A stretch of 64,000 nucleotides of DNA from Boesenbergia rotunda (GCA_024364735.1 JAGFNQ010005385.1:248001-312000); one strand, 5' to 3'. Shown: positions 1 through 11,471, numbered from the stretch's first letter. Translations and numbers: made by a program. Notes: a model not told the origin generated them from the sequence alone.

Positions 1-1014
1 CCCTCACGTGTCAGCCGATCCGCTTCCGTCTCGGTCAGCTCTGATCCCTTAAAACTCGGGATCAGGCTTTGACGATGGCGCCCGCAACGCTGGGGGCGCC
101 CGGGTTGACTGGGTCTCCTCTTATCCGTTGGCTTCGCTGGGTTCTGCTTCGTTAGCTTCAACTGGGGGCGCCCGGGACGCTGGGGGCGCCCGGGAGCATG
201 GGGGGCGCCCGGGAGCACGGGGGCGCCCCGCCCATGAGCTGTCAAAGCTTGCCTTTGCTTCATGTGTTTTGTGTTCACCTTGGGGGCGCCCGGGACACTC
301 CGGGCGCCCTGGTCAGCTGCTGCCTCACTCCTTTGAGGCTCTCTGAGCTGCAGACACTCGTTCCTTCGGTCCTGCATCCAGGGTTAGTCCAAAACACCAT
401 AAAGAAATAAGATGTTAGTTTATACAGCCTTAGCTGTCTTGGTTCTGACTTTGGTCCTCCCAAATGGAGCCCTAGGTCGAACCGACGTCTACTGTTCCCT
501 CGACGGGGAACGCGTCCTTACCTACTCCTCTCGGGAGAATTTACCTGATGCCAACCGGTTCCTCCGGTTGGACTTTTGCCTAGCGGTCCTTCGCCAGGTC
601 TTGGATACCAAGCTGTCCTTCGCCCGGTGCCTAGCAGTCCTTCGCTAGGTCTTCAGTCCCAAGCTGTCCTTCGCCTGGTGCCTAGCAGTCCTTCGCTAGG
701 GCTTCAGTACCCTGGCATTCCTTCGCCAGTGCCTAGCAGTCCTTCGCTAGGACTTTAGTCCCCTGGCATTCCTTCACCAGTGCCTAGCAGTCCTTCGCTA
801 GGACTTTAGTCCCCTGGCATTCCTTCACCAGTGCCTAGCAGTCCTTCGCTAGGACTTTTTACCCTGGCATTCCTTCGCCAGTGCCTATCAGTCCTTCGCT
901 AGGCCTTTTCTTGCACACTTGAGTAACATGTTAGATAACAAATGAGATTTAACTTTTGAACCCTTTTGCCATTATCAAAACTCAGGTTCGACTTGGGTGC
1001 TTTCTGCACCAACA
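1..1014 (-). mobile_element. Partial Sirevirus-type LTR (D family), apparently nested in 1015-4644
   Basis: This piece matches the LTR at 26213-27438 in the same order. A GGGCGCC-rich stretch (60-310) is followed by a block about 'ccctaggtcgaaccgacg' and a run of 'gcctagcagtccttcgctagg' repeats, and it ends in 'ctgcaccaaca' at 1014 just as that LTR does. The left end lies outside the window. No polypurine tract or coding sequence follows 1014; related LTR sequence resumes at once, which fits a solo LTR inserted in another LTR. The small ORFs here are repeat translations, not genes. The orientation is taken from element D. Confidence 0.65.
600..905. repeat. Tandem repeat 'tgcctagcagtccttcgctagg'
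   Basis: About six imperfect copies of a unit of roughly 50-60 bases alternate the phrases 'agtccttcgctagg' and 'ggcattccttcgccagt'. The same place in the LTR at 26213-27438 and in the piece at 1980-2230 holds different repeats ('gaccaggtcttcgtgccca'). The position is therefore conserved as a repeat-bearing segment while the unit itself has changed. Confidence 0.7.
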
Positions 1015-4000
1015 AGTACATCCAAGGCCTAAGCACGGGAACACCCGTCCACTAATGGTCTCCTTTCCGGACTTTCCGGAGGCGGAGAAACCCGTCTTAC
1101 AGTGCATAAATTACAATAACAAAGATATAAAAATAAATTCTGAATTGTAAATTCAAACTGAAATAGAAATGTCGAATGCCCGGCCGATCTGGACCTCCGA
1201 AGTGCCGTGCACTTCCTCCTGGAGCCTCCTTGGTCGTAGGGCTTCATCTCTAGTGCTTTTCTTTAGCTCAGAATACTCAGAATGATTTCCAAAGTTGTGT
1301 TCTGAGCCTTGGGGTCGAAGCCCCTTTTATAGGCTTCATTGGGGCGCCTGTGATCACCAGGGCGCCTCAAAAGGCTTGGTCAAACCTTATCTCCGCGCCG
1401 AACTCGTCGCAGCCGATAAGGCATCTGACCAAGGTGCCCTGGTTATCCAGGGCGCCTCCTTGAACCCAGGCGCCTCAATGAACCCAGTCAAAGCTTATCT
1501 CTGCTTCGAACTCGCAGCAACAAATACAGCTTTCAACTAGGGCGCCTGTATCATCTGGGGTGCCTGAATGGAAGCATGTTCTGCCTTCCTTCACTGAGGC
1601 ACCCCAGTTGATGGGGGCGCCTAGCTCCTTTAGGGCGCCCCCTTTAATGGGGGCACCTAGCAGGCTGGGTTCCAGCCACGTTGTGTGTTGTTTGCCTGCT
1701 TTGTCTTCCATTCTAGGTATCTGTAAGATACACAAATACAAAACAAATATACACACATTCTTAACCTTAAGGACTTGGTTCTAACTTCGGATTTCCACGA
1801 AACCCTAGGTTGAACCGACGCAAGTTACCACCCCCGGGAACGCGTCTTTCACCTACTCCTTTCAGGAGACGGTTGCCACCCAGTCCATTCGGGTGGACTT
1901 TTGCTTAGCCTTCGATACTCTCGAATCTTGAGACGTCCGAACCTCGACCTATCTCTACTTCTATCCTTAGTCATCGCTTAGCTAAGTTGCTCAATCCCTC
2001 GAACCAAGACTTCGTGCCCAAACCCTAGGTACAGGACTTCGGTACCCAACCCTCGGCCAGGACTTCGTGCCCAATTCCCCGAACCAGGTCTTCGGTGCCC
2101 AACCCTCGACCAGGACTTGGTACCCAATTCCTCGAACCAGGTCTTCGTGCCCAGCTTCACTCACCAGGTCTTAGTGCCTAGCTTCACTCACCAGGTCTTA
2201 GTGCCTAGGTTAACTTGGACTTTGGTTCACCTTGGTCCAGTTTTCTTCACTCACCCTTCCCTTGTTCAATGTATCACTGACTTAAGTATATTGTCAAACA
2301 TTGAAACATTTAGAGGACGACATCATTGATGCAACTTGTGTTAGTGATATGAGAGAAGTGTCCTAAGGCAATCGCCTTATGATTGTAAATATTCATTTTA
2401 ATAAATGATAATTCACTATTTGAGTATACATGTTTGTGTATTTGATTGGGATCTTAAACTCATCTACTGAATGTCCGCAATACAATTCACAGCATAAGAG
2501 AATTTGTGATGGGATCACAACTAGTGATTATCTCTAAATGTGCAATTGTGAAGTATTGAAAATATCCCTAGTCGATGAATTGATAAAAACGGACATTATC
2601 AATTCTATTGAGACTAGCATGGGTTATTCTCTAATCAGCTGATTCTCACTGGCTGGTGACATTGGGATGTCCGGAGATAAACATGGATGCTAGTTAAGGG
2701 AACTAGTTTATTGGAGTGACTAGCTGTAAAACTTCATATGGTAATCTATATAGATAGGTCAATGAAGTTCTTACTACAGCTTAAGTGCGATGTTCCTTTG
2801 ACTTGCGGTGTTCAAGTCATCTTGGTCATGGAGACTTATACTTTAACATCTTAAGCAAGCATCTCCTAGGAGGTGTGGACCCAGGATGATTGGGTATAAG
2901 CCGAAGTGCCCGAAGATGTTTGAGCAGCCTACAAAGGATTCACCACTCCTTGCGAGGAGATGTATACCCAGGCCTATCGTCGGATTATTACTCAAAGCCT
3001 CTGGCCAGAGCATATCATGTTTAGAGTGCGAGTCTCTTAAATACATGAGAGTAATTAGAAATCCAAAGGACAAGAAAGACACTACTTGGGCTAGGTGTGA
3101 CGTAGTCAGCCTAGTGGGGACTGACACAAATAGCCCGTGTCCTGAACCAAGTGGGTATAAGATGGTGAAGGGAATGGGGCACGATTCATTAGAGCTGCTG
3201 AAGGGTTTCGGAATTACTTCTGAGGTCAAACCGTTGATCTTTCGATTAATTGGGGGTCATGATGTACTACTAGGTGCCACTCATGACCGTTCTATAATTG
3301 GTTAATTATAGACGGCCAACATAAATCGAAAGCCTATTTAGTCACACGCACTACGAGTAATCCAAGGGATTTAAAACGAGTTGAAAATTGGATTTTTCAA
3401 TCAAGAGAAATAAGTTAAATCTGAGTTAATCAGAGGCGCAACGGAAACTTAAAATGGCTAAGTCTTTTGAAGGCTTATTGGGCGAATTAAATGAGTTTAA
3501 TTCGCGATCAGTTCGGCTCGGTTTGGCCGGCCAAAGAGGGTGATAACCCCCTTTGGTTTGGCCGACCACAACAAGGGGAAGAAACCAATTTATTTGGTTT
3601 AATTAATAAAATAAATCTAGCGCGATTTGTTTTATAAATTATGGATAAATAAATTTGTATAAAGAAATTTATATAAATAAATTTATAGAAATTTATTCTT
3701 TTTATGGAAATTAAAATGATCCATGGAATGATTTATTTTAATTTTATAAAATCAATTATGAATTGATTTTTTCATAATAAGAAAGTTTATAAATTTCTTA
3801 TAAAATTTATTCCATAATTAAAGGAGAGAAGAATTTGTTTTATTATAAAGTTAGTTATAATAAAACTAGGCATAACGGAATAAGTCATAAGAAATTTTAT
3901 AAGATAAAATTCTTATGATAACTAATTCCGTTAATTCCGTTAAAAGAGAGACTTGGTAAGGGAGAGGCCACTATATAAAGGAACCAAAGGCAAGCCTTGA

Positions 4001-4644
4001 ATTCCTAATCGATATAGAGCTATCAAGAGATTAACTCTCTCCCTCTCTCCCTTTTATTCTCTCTTCTTTCTTCCCTTTAGGGCCGGCGCCCCTTAGGGCA
4101 TCCTAGGGCCGGCGCCCTCCTTGAGAGCTAGGGCCGGCGCACCTCCAACCTTTGGTTGCCGTGAGCCATCAAGAAGAAGGAGAAGCCAACCAAGAAGAAG
4201 AAGAAGCGGATCACATCTCCTTCCTTCCCGGAATTTAGATTCCGATTCTTGGTGGTTAGTTTCCATTCTTTTCTCTTGTTCTTCTAGTTGTGCCTTTAGA
4301 GAATCTAGTAGTTCTCGTCGGCACAAAACTCGTGACTTTGCGAAGTCATCCCGAAGAGAACTCGGCGTGGACGCGAATAGAGGCGAAGCTTCCAAGGGAC
4401 GCTACGGTTGGATCTCGTCCCTTTTCTTCGAGTTACGCGAGGTACAAAGTAAATTAGTTTACTTTTCCGCAATGTTTTAATTTATGATTACGTCCACACA
4501 TCATAAGGTCGCATGCTAGATACGTGGTTAAAATAATTTGTGAAATTATTTTATGCTAATTCTTCCGCTGCACGTAAAATTTTAAAATATTACGAACCCG
4601 TATCCTTGTCAACATGCACCCGGTCCCAACAACTTGCACCAACA
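1015..4644 (-). mobile_element. Partial Sirevirus-type LTR (D family) interrupted by a solo LTR
   Basis: 1015-2338 plus 4632-4644 forms the body and end of a second D-type LTR. It has the 'ccaaggcc' block, a GGGCGCC cluster (1340-1640), the 'ctaggttgaaccgacg' block and 'accaggtcttcgtgccca' repeats. The final 'cttgcaccaaca' is reached only after the inserted element at 2339-4631 is skipped. The beginning of the LTR is missing because the piece at 1-1014 interrupts it. No internal retroelement sequence follows 4644. Confidence 0.6.
2339..4631 (+). mobile_element. Solo LTR, B family, 2.3 kb, TSD ACTTG
   Basis: It begins TGTTAGTGATATGAG and ends GGTCCCAACA, and is flanked on both sides by ACTTG (2334-2338 and 4632-4636). 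The same family in reverse orientation makes up 34240-36002 plus 51178-51628. A TATA box (ctatataaag, 3971-3980) is followed by a CT-rich leader, as expected of a retroelement promoter. There is no internal domain, so this is the scar of LTR-LTR recombination. The overlapping ORFs at 2843-3305 and 4093-4480 show no domain I recognise and I do not count them as genes. Confidence 0.88.
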
Positions 4645-5108
4645 TCACAAAGGTGAGTGTCCCTTTTGATTTAGGGTTTTTTCTCTTGGTTAGGTAGGGT
4701 TTTTTTCTGTTTTCTATGAGATCCGTATTTAGTATTTGATCTAGTTAGAATCTTTAGGATTGGGATATTCGATTAGTTTTTCAACTAGATGAAATTTAGC
4801 ATGGTAATCTATTTTTCAACTACCTGAAGGTTTTAATGTGTTCTAGGATGGGTTATATAGTAATACTTTTGAGGAATCATTACTACAGATCCTATGAGAA
4901 AAATACAATTTGATAATTTATAGATGTCATTTGGTTTTCTTTTGGATATGATATAGATGGAGTTGTTAAAAAATTTTGTAGTCTAATCTTAGAATATTGG
5001 TAACAAATTTTATTTGGTTGTTAACAAATTTTGTAGCCGGCTCAACTTATATGATTTTAATTCTTATTTATTATTGGTAACCTCTTTCGTTATGCGGTGT
5101 AGATAAAT
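4645..5108. other. Flank of the Harbinger remnant, no gene seen
   Basis: AT-rich sequence with 'aggtgagtgt' near 4652 that resembles a 5' splice site. It probably belongs to the leader or first intron of the degraded transposon downstream. No ORF, RNA gene or clear terminal inverted repeat is visible. Confidence 0.4.
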
Positions 5109-5654
5109 ATGGCACGCCCTCCTTTTAACAATAGAAGACGTAGATTAATGTGCACTTTATGAAATATGTATGAAATGCTCCTTGTTTGTTTGGTTGCCGT
5201 TCTTTACCAACTTGCAATAGTTACCTATCGTCGAAGTAAGATTCATCAAATAAAAAGTAGAGAAGGCAAACGGATTGCTCGTGTGAAATGGATGTTTAGC
5301 CTTACAAAAGAGAGTGATGAGATATATGTTAGTCAACTCCGAATAGATAGGAGAACATTTACGATATTATATGATATGGTACGAGATGTTGGGGGATTAA
5401 AAGTCACAAAAAATTCAAGCATTGATTAGATTGTGTCATTATTTATCTACATGTTGGCACATCATAAAAAAAATAGAACAATGAGTCTTCTTTTTGGACG
5501 AAGCGGGGAGACAGTGAGTCGTCAATTCAATATGTGTCTTCGGACAGTTTTACAATTGCACAACATATTACTAAAGAAACCTGAACTGGTTCATGATGAC
5601 TGCGAAGAATACAGATGGAATCCATTTAAAGTAAAACCTTGCAATCATATCTAA
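5109..5654 (+). pseudogene. PIF/Harbinger transposase remnant (N-terminal part)
   Basis: One continuous frame runs from the ATG at 5109 to 5654, broken by TGA at 5160-5162 and TAG at 5427-5429. It contains the segments 'RIDRRTFTILYDMVRDVGG', 'MLAHHKKNRTMSLLFGRSG' and 'ETVSRQFNMCLRTVLQLH'. These are characteristic of the helical N-terminal region of plant PIF/Harbinger transposases of the HARBI1-like group. The frame ends before the DDE catalytic core, so the protein cannot catalyse transposition. The Myb/SANT-like gene just downstream is the usual partner ORF of this superfamily. Assignment to the superfamily is confident; the boundaries are not. Confidence 0.8.
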
Positions 5655-5700
5655 TTCATAGTTTTAAAATTTTTTATTAACTTATAAGAACAAAGTGTTA

Positions 5701-8419
5701 TGGTCAGAAGAGGAGAGTTGGGCATTAATAAGATACCTATAGGATATGGCAGTCGATCCTATCTGGAAAACAGATGGTGATTTCAAGAACAACTACATGG
5801 CAGAAATAAAAAAGCTTAGTATTCAAAGGCTACCAATTTTCACAAAATCTGTGAATCACATTGAATCTAGGATCAAAATCTTAAAGAAGAAATTTCATGT
5901 AATTAATGAAATGTGCAGACAAAGCGGGTGTACTTGGAATGACGTCGAGAAGAAGATAGCATGTGAAGAATCCTGATACCTTGAATGAGTTAAGGTACAC
6001 ATATTAGAGCAATATTCTGCTCATGATGATATTTCTTTATGGTGTTTAGTTTTAATTTGGTTTTGTTTAATTGACTTTATGTTCTTTTATTGTACAGAGT
6101 CACTCTAAAGCTAAAAGTCTATTCAATGTATCATTTCCTTATTTTTCGGAGTTAGAGATTGTCTATGGCAAAGACAGAGCAACCGGGCTTGGTGCGGAAG
6201 ATCCTTCAATGGCTACACAAAACATCACCAATGTGGACAATGATTCAACTACATTAGATGACAATACTGAAAATGAAGTGGATTTTGATTCAATGTTAAA
6301 TCAACAAACATCTGTTACATCTAGAGCATCTCAGTCTAAGGACAAAAGTGTTAGATGTGTATACTGAAAGACTTGCTTCTTTTATATATATGATCATCTA
6401 TATTTTTGAAAAGATAATCACAACAACACTAGATGTTTGTTTATATTAGTATATGCATAAAAGTCCTTTATTTTGCATTGTAGATAACATTGTGTGTGAT
6501 GACACACAGAAGATCATGTTTTCAGTCCCTTGCCTAGTATAAGAAGAAGCTCACAACCGAGATGAAATTGGACAAACCATCGGGAATGGTTGTAGTGTAA
6601 TTAGGTGTGGTTGGTCTTGACCATAGAATTACACTAGTGTACGTTGTGTGCATTGAGCTGGACCAAAATCAGAAATCATCCAATTTGTACTGACTTAATA
6701 ATTGGATTGGATCTCAGATTTTATTATGGAGTGTGATCCCTAAATATATAATAATGGGCACATATGATTAATTATTATTTCTTTGATTTACCAATGGGCG
6801 AGATCTAGACCCGGTAAGTTGGGAAATAATATTAATTATATGGTGTGCCATTGATTATTGACGGAATCTGTGTCCTAGTGAGTCGGGATCATGATGCCCC
6901 TTGATGAGCTCAAAAGATTCATCATGTTAAACCTTGTAAGTGGATTTGATCCAACATGATGATAAGGTTGAGTGGTACTAATCAAGAACCCAGAAGTTAA
7001 TTAATTAAATTGTCAGTAATTTAAATTAATTGGCGAGCATTCGATATCTTAAACACGGGGGGATGGATGACTCATAATATGTGGAGCCCATGTGAAAATA
7101 TGGGGGTTAGTGAGGAAATTCAATTAAGATCCTTCAGTGGAATGGATCCTAATTAAATGAATTAGTTTTAGATCCATTAGTGGGCCAAGATCCAACTCCT
7201 CCTCTTGGTCCCTACCTTAGCCCTATAAATACCCCATGGGATCATGAAACCAAGGCTTAATCCAATAGTTGATACCCTAGGCCTCTCTCCTCTCCTCTCT
7301 CTCTCTCTTCTCTCTCCTAGGTTTCGGCCGTCTCAAGGGAAGGAGAGGATTCTCTCCTCTTTTCTTCTTCCTTCTTCCACCAATTCTTGGCCGAGGCTCA
7401 CATAGACAAGGAAGGGGGCTCCTCTTCCTTTTGTGGTGCTTGGCAGCGAGAGTAGGGTGGCCGGTGGGAGGTGGCGCAAGAGAAGTGTGCGGCGGTGCCG
7501 CAAGGTTGGAGTGGGAGGATCATTTCGGCTGGTTGGGTGAGGACTCTCTCCTTCTTCATCTTCTTCTCCTTCCTCTCTAGGTCTGCAGCTGGTCCGGCAG
7601 TGCTTGGATGGCTCCGGTGGCCGGCGGCACAAAGGAAGAGGAAGAAGTTGGCCGGCGCAACTCCTTTAGGTGGAGTTAGGGTTTCGGCTAGGAAGGGAGA
7701 AGAAGTAATTGGTTAAAGCCCTTGGTGATCTCGGTTCTCAGTAGCTCATCGCCCACACGACATCCAGGATGGAAGGGACATAAGGTAGAAGGCTACGAGG
7801 TAATAGGAAGGTATAATTATTTTCCTAAGCTCCTATTGTTCTTTTGGTACCTTATTGTTTTGCTTCGTCATTTTATGTGTATTAGTTAATTATTTTGATC
7901 TTGTATCATGGTTAAAAATTAATTGGACTCCGACCATAAACACAAGAACCAGCGATCCACTCGTCGTCTCTTTCGTGGTCGTTCGGTTAGGAGAATTACA
8001 AGGTACGATCTTTGTGATTGACCAAGTTGTAATTCGTACCAAACGATATAATGACGAGATGGTTGTTGGGAGATGGGTCTCCATTCGGATTAATTTTTGA
8101 ATCCGTAAACATGGAGAGGTCTCTCAAGGACGACCAAATATTCACTTAGGAAACCCGCCAAGTCATACCCAAGAAAAAGGAAATCATCCAATGACAAATT
8201 TGAGAAGGCTTCAAAGAAAGGAAAAAGTGCACAAGTACAGAATATTAATTATGACTTCAAATCACTCTGTGATCGAGATGATGGATTTATGCAGACTGTT
8301 AGCTCACATTTTGAGTCGATGTTATCTTGGATTCAAGGTAAATCTTCGAAAATGCCACAAGTTCTTGAGATATTAGATAAACATGGGTTTGTTGGTCAGA
8401 ACAAGTACAAGGTTGCTTA
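5701..8419 (+). pseudogene. PIF/Harbinger Myb/SANT-like accessory ORF, interrupted
   Basis: The frame starts with a tryptophan-rich SANT-like segment at 5701 (WSEEESWALIRYL, then an in-frame TAG at 5740). It continues to about 5994 and, after a probable GT-AG intron (5995-6097), reaches 'YGKDRATGLGAEDP' near 6160-6210. That motif is typical of the Myb-like DNA-binding ORF that accompanies plant Harbinger transposases. The frame then breaks at about 6348. The C-terminal part resumes at about 8170 (KSSNDKFEKASKKGK and onward) and stops at TAA 8417-8419. The 1.8 kb between is an insertion with AAAAG on both sides, and removing it keeps the frame. The family role is DNA binding and partnership with the transposase. 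This copy is dead. Confidence 0.72.
6349..8164. mobile_element. Insertion of about 1.8 kb in the Harbinger accessory ORF, LTR-like
   Basis: The segment starts TGTTAGATG directly after AAAAG and is followed by AAAAG before the ORF resumes. It has an LTR-like layout: an AT-rich first half, a TATA box (ctataaata at 7223-7231), then a CT-rich leader (7275-7400) and a GC-rich part. I find no canonical CA terminus and no coding domain, so the class is not proven. It may be a decayed solo LTR or a small non-autonomous element. The ORFs at 7333-7716 lie in the leader and look like chance frames. Confidence 0.45.
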
Positions 8420-9175
8420 ACTCATTTGTGAAGATCCGGTGAAGGTTGAGTTATTGTTCAGTTTGGATCCTTCTGAAGTCAAAAATTTTGTGCTTAGTTG
8501 CTTATAATTGCTTTCTTATGATGATGTTGAATTCTGAAATGGACATGTTCGCACTTAGAGATTGTCGCTTTCGTACTTGGAGATTGTTCAGTTTTTGTGT
8601 TTTCATACTTGGACCTTGTGATAATCCTTTTGTTCCTCCTTTTGTGCTTTCATACTGGTGAATTGAATGCGAAACAAACAATGTCACTTTTATAGTTTGA
8701 ATTGTCACTTTTGCAGTTTGAATTACTTTTGATGCTTTCTTATTCTTGTGCTTATATTTGAATGAAAATTTGCAACATAACTCTGTATTCAAATAAGGAT
8801 GTTGTGACTTGTGACTCCTTTTACTTATGCCGCTGCTGTAATTTTTGTGAACAGATTAGTGCTTTAGTGCTTCAACTATGTTGGTGAATCAGATTGATTG
8901 TTTAATACAATTTGGAGTTTCAGTCACACCAAGGGAAAAGATTGGTAAGAGGTCGTTCTTTCGATCAATCTAGAATACATAAGTATTGAATTAAAATATC
9001 ATTGAATCCAATATAATTATCACCAAAAATATACATTATATTATGTATTTTTTTAAATAAAATAGTTTTGTTCATGAGTATGTAATTATTTTTATATTTT
9101 TACTAATAAAGATAAAATGAAAATTTTAGTTGATATTCATTTCCTAATCTAAGCTAAACCAAGCAACCCCTAATG
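8420..9175. other. 3' part of the Harbinger element, non-coding
   Basis: T-rich sequence follows the accessory ORF. It includes near-duplicate phrases such as 'gtcacttttatagtttgaatt' and 'gtcacttttgcagtttgaatt' (8683-8725). I see no gene. It is most simply read as the 3' untranslated part of the transposon. Confidence 0.4.
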
Positions 9176-9290
9176 GGAATAATACTCATTCCAATATCTA
9201 TACCAAACACCAGCAATCATTTCCATTCCCATTAACCCCTCAATCAAATCCATTCATATTCTCATTCCCGAATATATACCAAACACCCCG
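9176..9290. mobile_element. Right terminal region of a PIF/Harbinger element
   Basis: The stretch ends 'ataccaaacaccccg' followed by 'taa'. This matches the usual plant PIF/Harbinger terminus (reverse complement GGGGTGTTTGGTAT) next to a TAA/TTA target site. Subterminal copies of 'cattcc', 'attccca' and 'ataccaaacacc' (also at 9201-9212) are typical. The matching left terminus was not found; it may have been lost at the LTR insertions near 4644. Confidence 0.55.
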
Positions 9291-9376
9291 TAAGATTTTC
9301 TCTTAGAGTTTAAGCTTCTCTCTTGGGTTATAGTGTATAAAATAATAAATTTTAGAGGTTAATGGGATATATTATA

Positions 9377-10305
9377 TGTTGGATCGGGTTGGACCGGCTA
9401 GAGAGGGGTGAATAGATAGGAAAAAAAAATAAAAGTGGAGGCACTCGTCTTTTAAAAAGAAACTTGGTCGCAACTAAGAACGTTGCTTCCAAGGCAGTGA
9501 ACGCTCAATAAAACTCTCCTTATGGCGGAGAAGCCTTACAACAAAAGCACGCTAAGAGATTTTACAATTGAATTAAATGATTGATCTTTAAAGCAAAAAC
9601 TCTAAGCCTATTTATAGCCTAAGAGAATAAATCTTGATTGTTAATGAATTTTCTCTTGGTCGTTGATCCATGGATGTAATCTGGATGGTTGATCTTGGAT
9701 GGGATTAAACTGCATCCATTGTATCTGATTAAAGGATAAGGTTATCCTTTAAGAGATAAAGTTTAATTAAAATTTTGTCTTCTGCTCGCAACAGCTAAAT
9801 GACTTTATCTTCTACTTGCAACAATTTTAATTACATTGCTTGCTTATCTTAATCGGTAAGTATTGAGATATATGCTTATGACGTTCGAGTTCAAATCTCC
9901 ACAGCAACAAATAAATTTTTATTTTTTGGGCGCCTGGTTTGACTTGGTCAAACTGACCAGTCTTTTGGTTCTTTGTCTTCTGGGTGATTTCCGGCCAATC
10001 GGAGTTAGGCTCACTTGACCCGACTCCGCCCTTTTGCCCTCGAGCGTCCTTCCTCTCGGCTTCTTGTCCCTCGGACATCGCGCACGTCCTTCTCGCTCCA
10101 CCGGCGTACTCTTCCGCAGCTTCTGCGTCCCTCGGATTGTACCGAGCCCGTCGGATTACTTCCCCACACAATCCTTCTCATCCGCTACGTCTTACGCTCG
10201 ATTCCCTCCGTACCTAAGCTCCTGCATGCTTAGCAGAGGGATTAAACATACCAGAACCTAACTTAAATCGGTTGATCACATCAAAATCAATCAGGGATAC
10301 TTACA
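9377..10305 (-). mobile_element. Solo LTR H, 929 bp, TSD TTATA
   Basis: It starts TGTTGGATCGGG and ends GGATACTTACA, and is flanked by TTATA at 9372-9376 and 10306-10310. Near the start is 'ggctagagaggggtgaatag', the G-tract motif also seen at the same position in LTR families A, C and D. There is no coding region and no tRNA primer site. The orientation is inferred from this motif by analogy with A, C and D, whose elements run on the minus strand. The ORFs at 9827-10261 are chance frames. Confidence 0.75.
9829..9930 (+). repeat. tRNA-like or SINE-like segment
   Basis: 'cttaatcggtaag' near 9848-9860 resembles a Pol III A box, and 'gttcgagttcaaatctcc' near 9883-9900 resembles a B box, at about the spacing found in tRNA genes. 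An A/T-rich tail follows. It lacks a full cloverleaf, so it is not a tRNA gene. It may be a tRNA-derived SINE fragment captured in the solo LTR, or a coincidence. Confidence 0.35.
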
Positions 10306-10535
10306 TTATATATATTTAACGTCCTAAATTTTAGGATTTATGAATTGAGTTATAGTTATTTAAATTAATAAGATTTTTTTCTAAGATTTCGATTTTCTTT
10401 TTTTTAATTACAGTGTTTGAGATAATAAATTTTAGAGGTTAACACGTATATTATAAGATTAATAATTATTTAAAAAAATTATTTATTAAAAAATTTAAAA
10501 AAATCAACAATAACACGGGCCCATAATGCCTAGGG

Positions 10536-10575
<40 letters not shown>

Positions 10576-11197
10576 TTTTAATATGAGTTTATTTTTTCAT
10601 ATCGTTTTTTTTAAAACCCATATTTATTTTAATCCTAATTTTCTTATATATACTAGTATAATACCCATGCGATGCATGAGAATCTTATACAATTCAAATA
10701 ACATATTTAGTGATAATATATATATGTCAATTTTTATTATTAAATAAAAAATTAAAATAAAAAGTAGTTTTATTTCATCATGATTCATGTCAATATAAGA
10801 TATGATATTATTTTTTATAATATAAGATATTAATGATAATCATAAGTTTTATAAGGGTGGTGGATGTGGATGCGATTTTAATGGATCCTCTTAAGATTTG
10901 TGAAGATCCTCTTAATGGAATACATAATTTATCGATTGATCCTCTTAAGATTTGCTATGAACAACCCATGACAGATTGTCTTTCCCCTCATCCGTTTTAA
11001 TAATGATAGAAGATTATTGTAATTAATGAGGTTTTGATAGAAGATTATTGTAATTAATGAATTATGCTATGGACAGTCCATGACAGATCATCTCCCCCCT
11101 CATCCGTTCAAGCCTGGTATTATTTTCAATTATCCTAAATCTACATCTGGGATCTTAAACCCACCCATCTATTTAACGCTTGATATTTTGCTTTTAT
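10306..11197. other. AT-rich intergenic DNA with a microsatellite and a local duplication
   Basis: There are no genes. A (TA)n run lies at 10537-10570. Around 10950-11110 a unit of about 100 bases is present twice: 'ccatgacagattgtctttcc' and 'ccatgacagatcatctcccc' each precede 'cctcatccgtt', and 'atagaagattattgtaatta' occurs at 11006 and 11037. This is an ordinary local tandem duplication. Confidence 0.6.
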
Positions 11198-11394
11198 AGG
11201 GCTGTGCCAGGCCTGTGTTATAGTGCAACACACAGACGACACATGAAAACCCTAGTAGCAAGTTACTGTGATAGGTCATCCCCCATATAAAAATTAATTT
11301 AATATCAAAGTGGACCAATGACCCACATATCAAATATTAAACTGATAAGAACAGATACTACACTTGATCTTAGCCAAAAGACCTAGAAAGGTAT
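11198..11394 (-). ncRNA. U2 spliceosomal snRNA
   Basis: Read on the minus strand from 11394, the sequence begins ATACCTTTCT and carries the U2 hallmarks. These are the loop TTTTGGCTAAGATCAAG, the branch-point recognition element GTAGTA (complement of 11356-11361), CTGTTCTTATCAGTTTAAT, an Sm-type AATTTTTAT (about 11285-11293), and the 3' stem-loop region TTGCACTATAACACAGG followed by CCTGGCACAG. The length of about 196 nt is normal. U2 pairs with the intron branch point in the spliceosome. The 5' stem has TCTAGGTC where plant U2 usually has TCTCGGCC, with pairing partly kept by G-U. Several other C-to-T or G-to-A differences occur in the 3' half. It may be a functional variant or a recent pseudogene; the intact promoter favours transcription. 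The 3' end is approximate. Confidence 0.9.
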
Positions 11395-11419
11395 AAATTG
11401 TTTTATCGTTCTTTGCCCA

Positions 11420-11427
11420 TTTTTATA
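11420..11427 (-). promoter_or_regulatory. TATA box of the U2 gene
   Basis: TATAAAAA on the minus strand lies 26-33 bases upstream of the predicted U2 start at 11394. About 33 bases separate it from the upstream sequence element. In plants that spacing marks RNA polymerase II snRNA genes; the Pol III type is about ten bases shorter. Confidence 0.8.
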
Positions 11428-11460
11428 ATTACTCTTTGTGTAATTCGCGTTGGTAACTTC

Positions 11461-11471
11461 AGATGTGGGAC
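11461..11471 (-). promoter_or_regulatory. Upstream sequence element (USE) of the U2 gene
   Basis: GTCCCACATCT on the minus strand differs from the plant snRNA USE consensus RTCCCACATCG at the last base only. It lies 67-77 bases upstream of the RNA start, the standard position. Confidence 0.85.

Noticed and set aside
9335..10445. Duplicate phrase 'ataataaattttagaggtta' on both sides of solo LTR H (9339 and 10421)
   Set aside because: It is too short and too far from the LTR ends to be a TSD; the true TSD is TTATA. It is probably part of an older AT-rich repeat.
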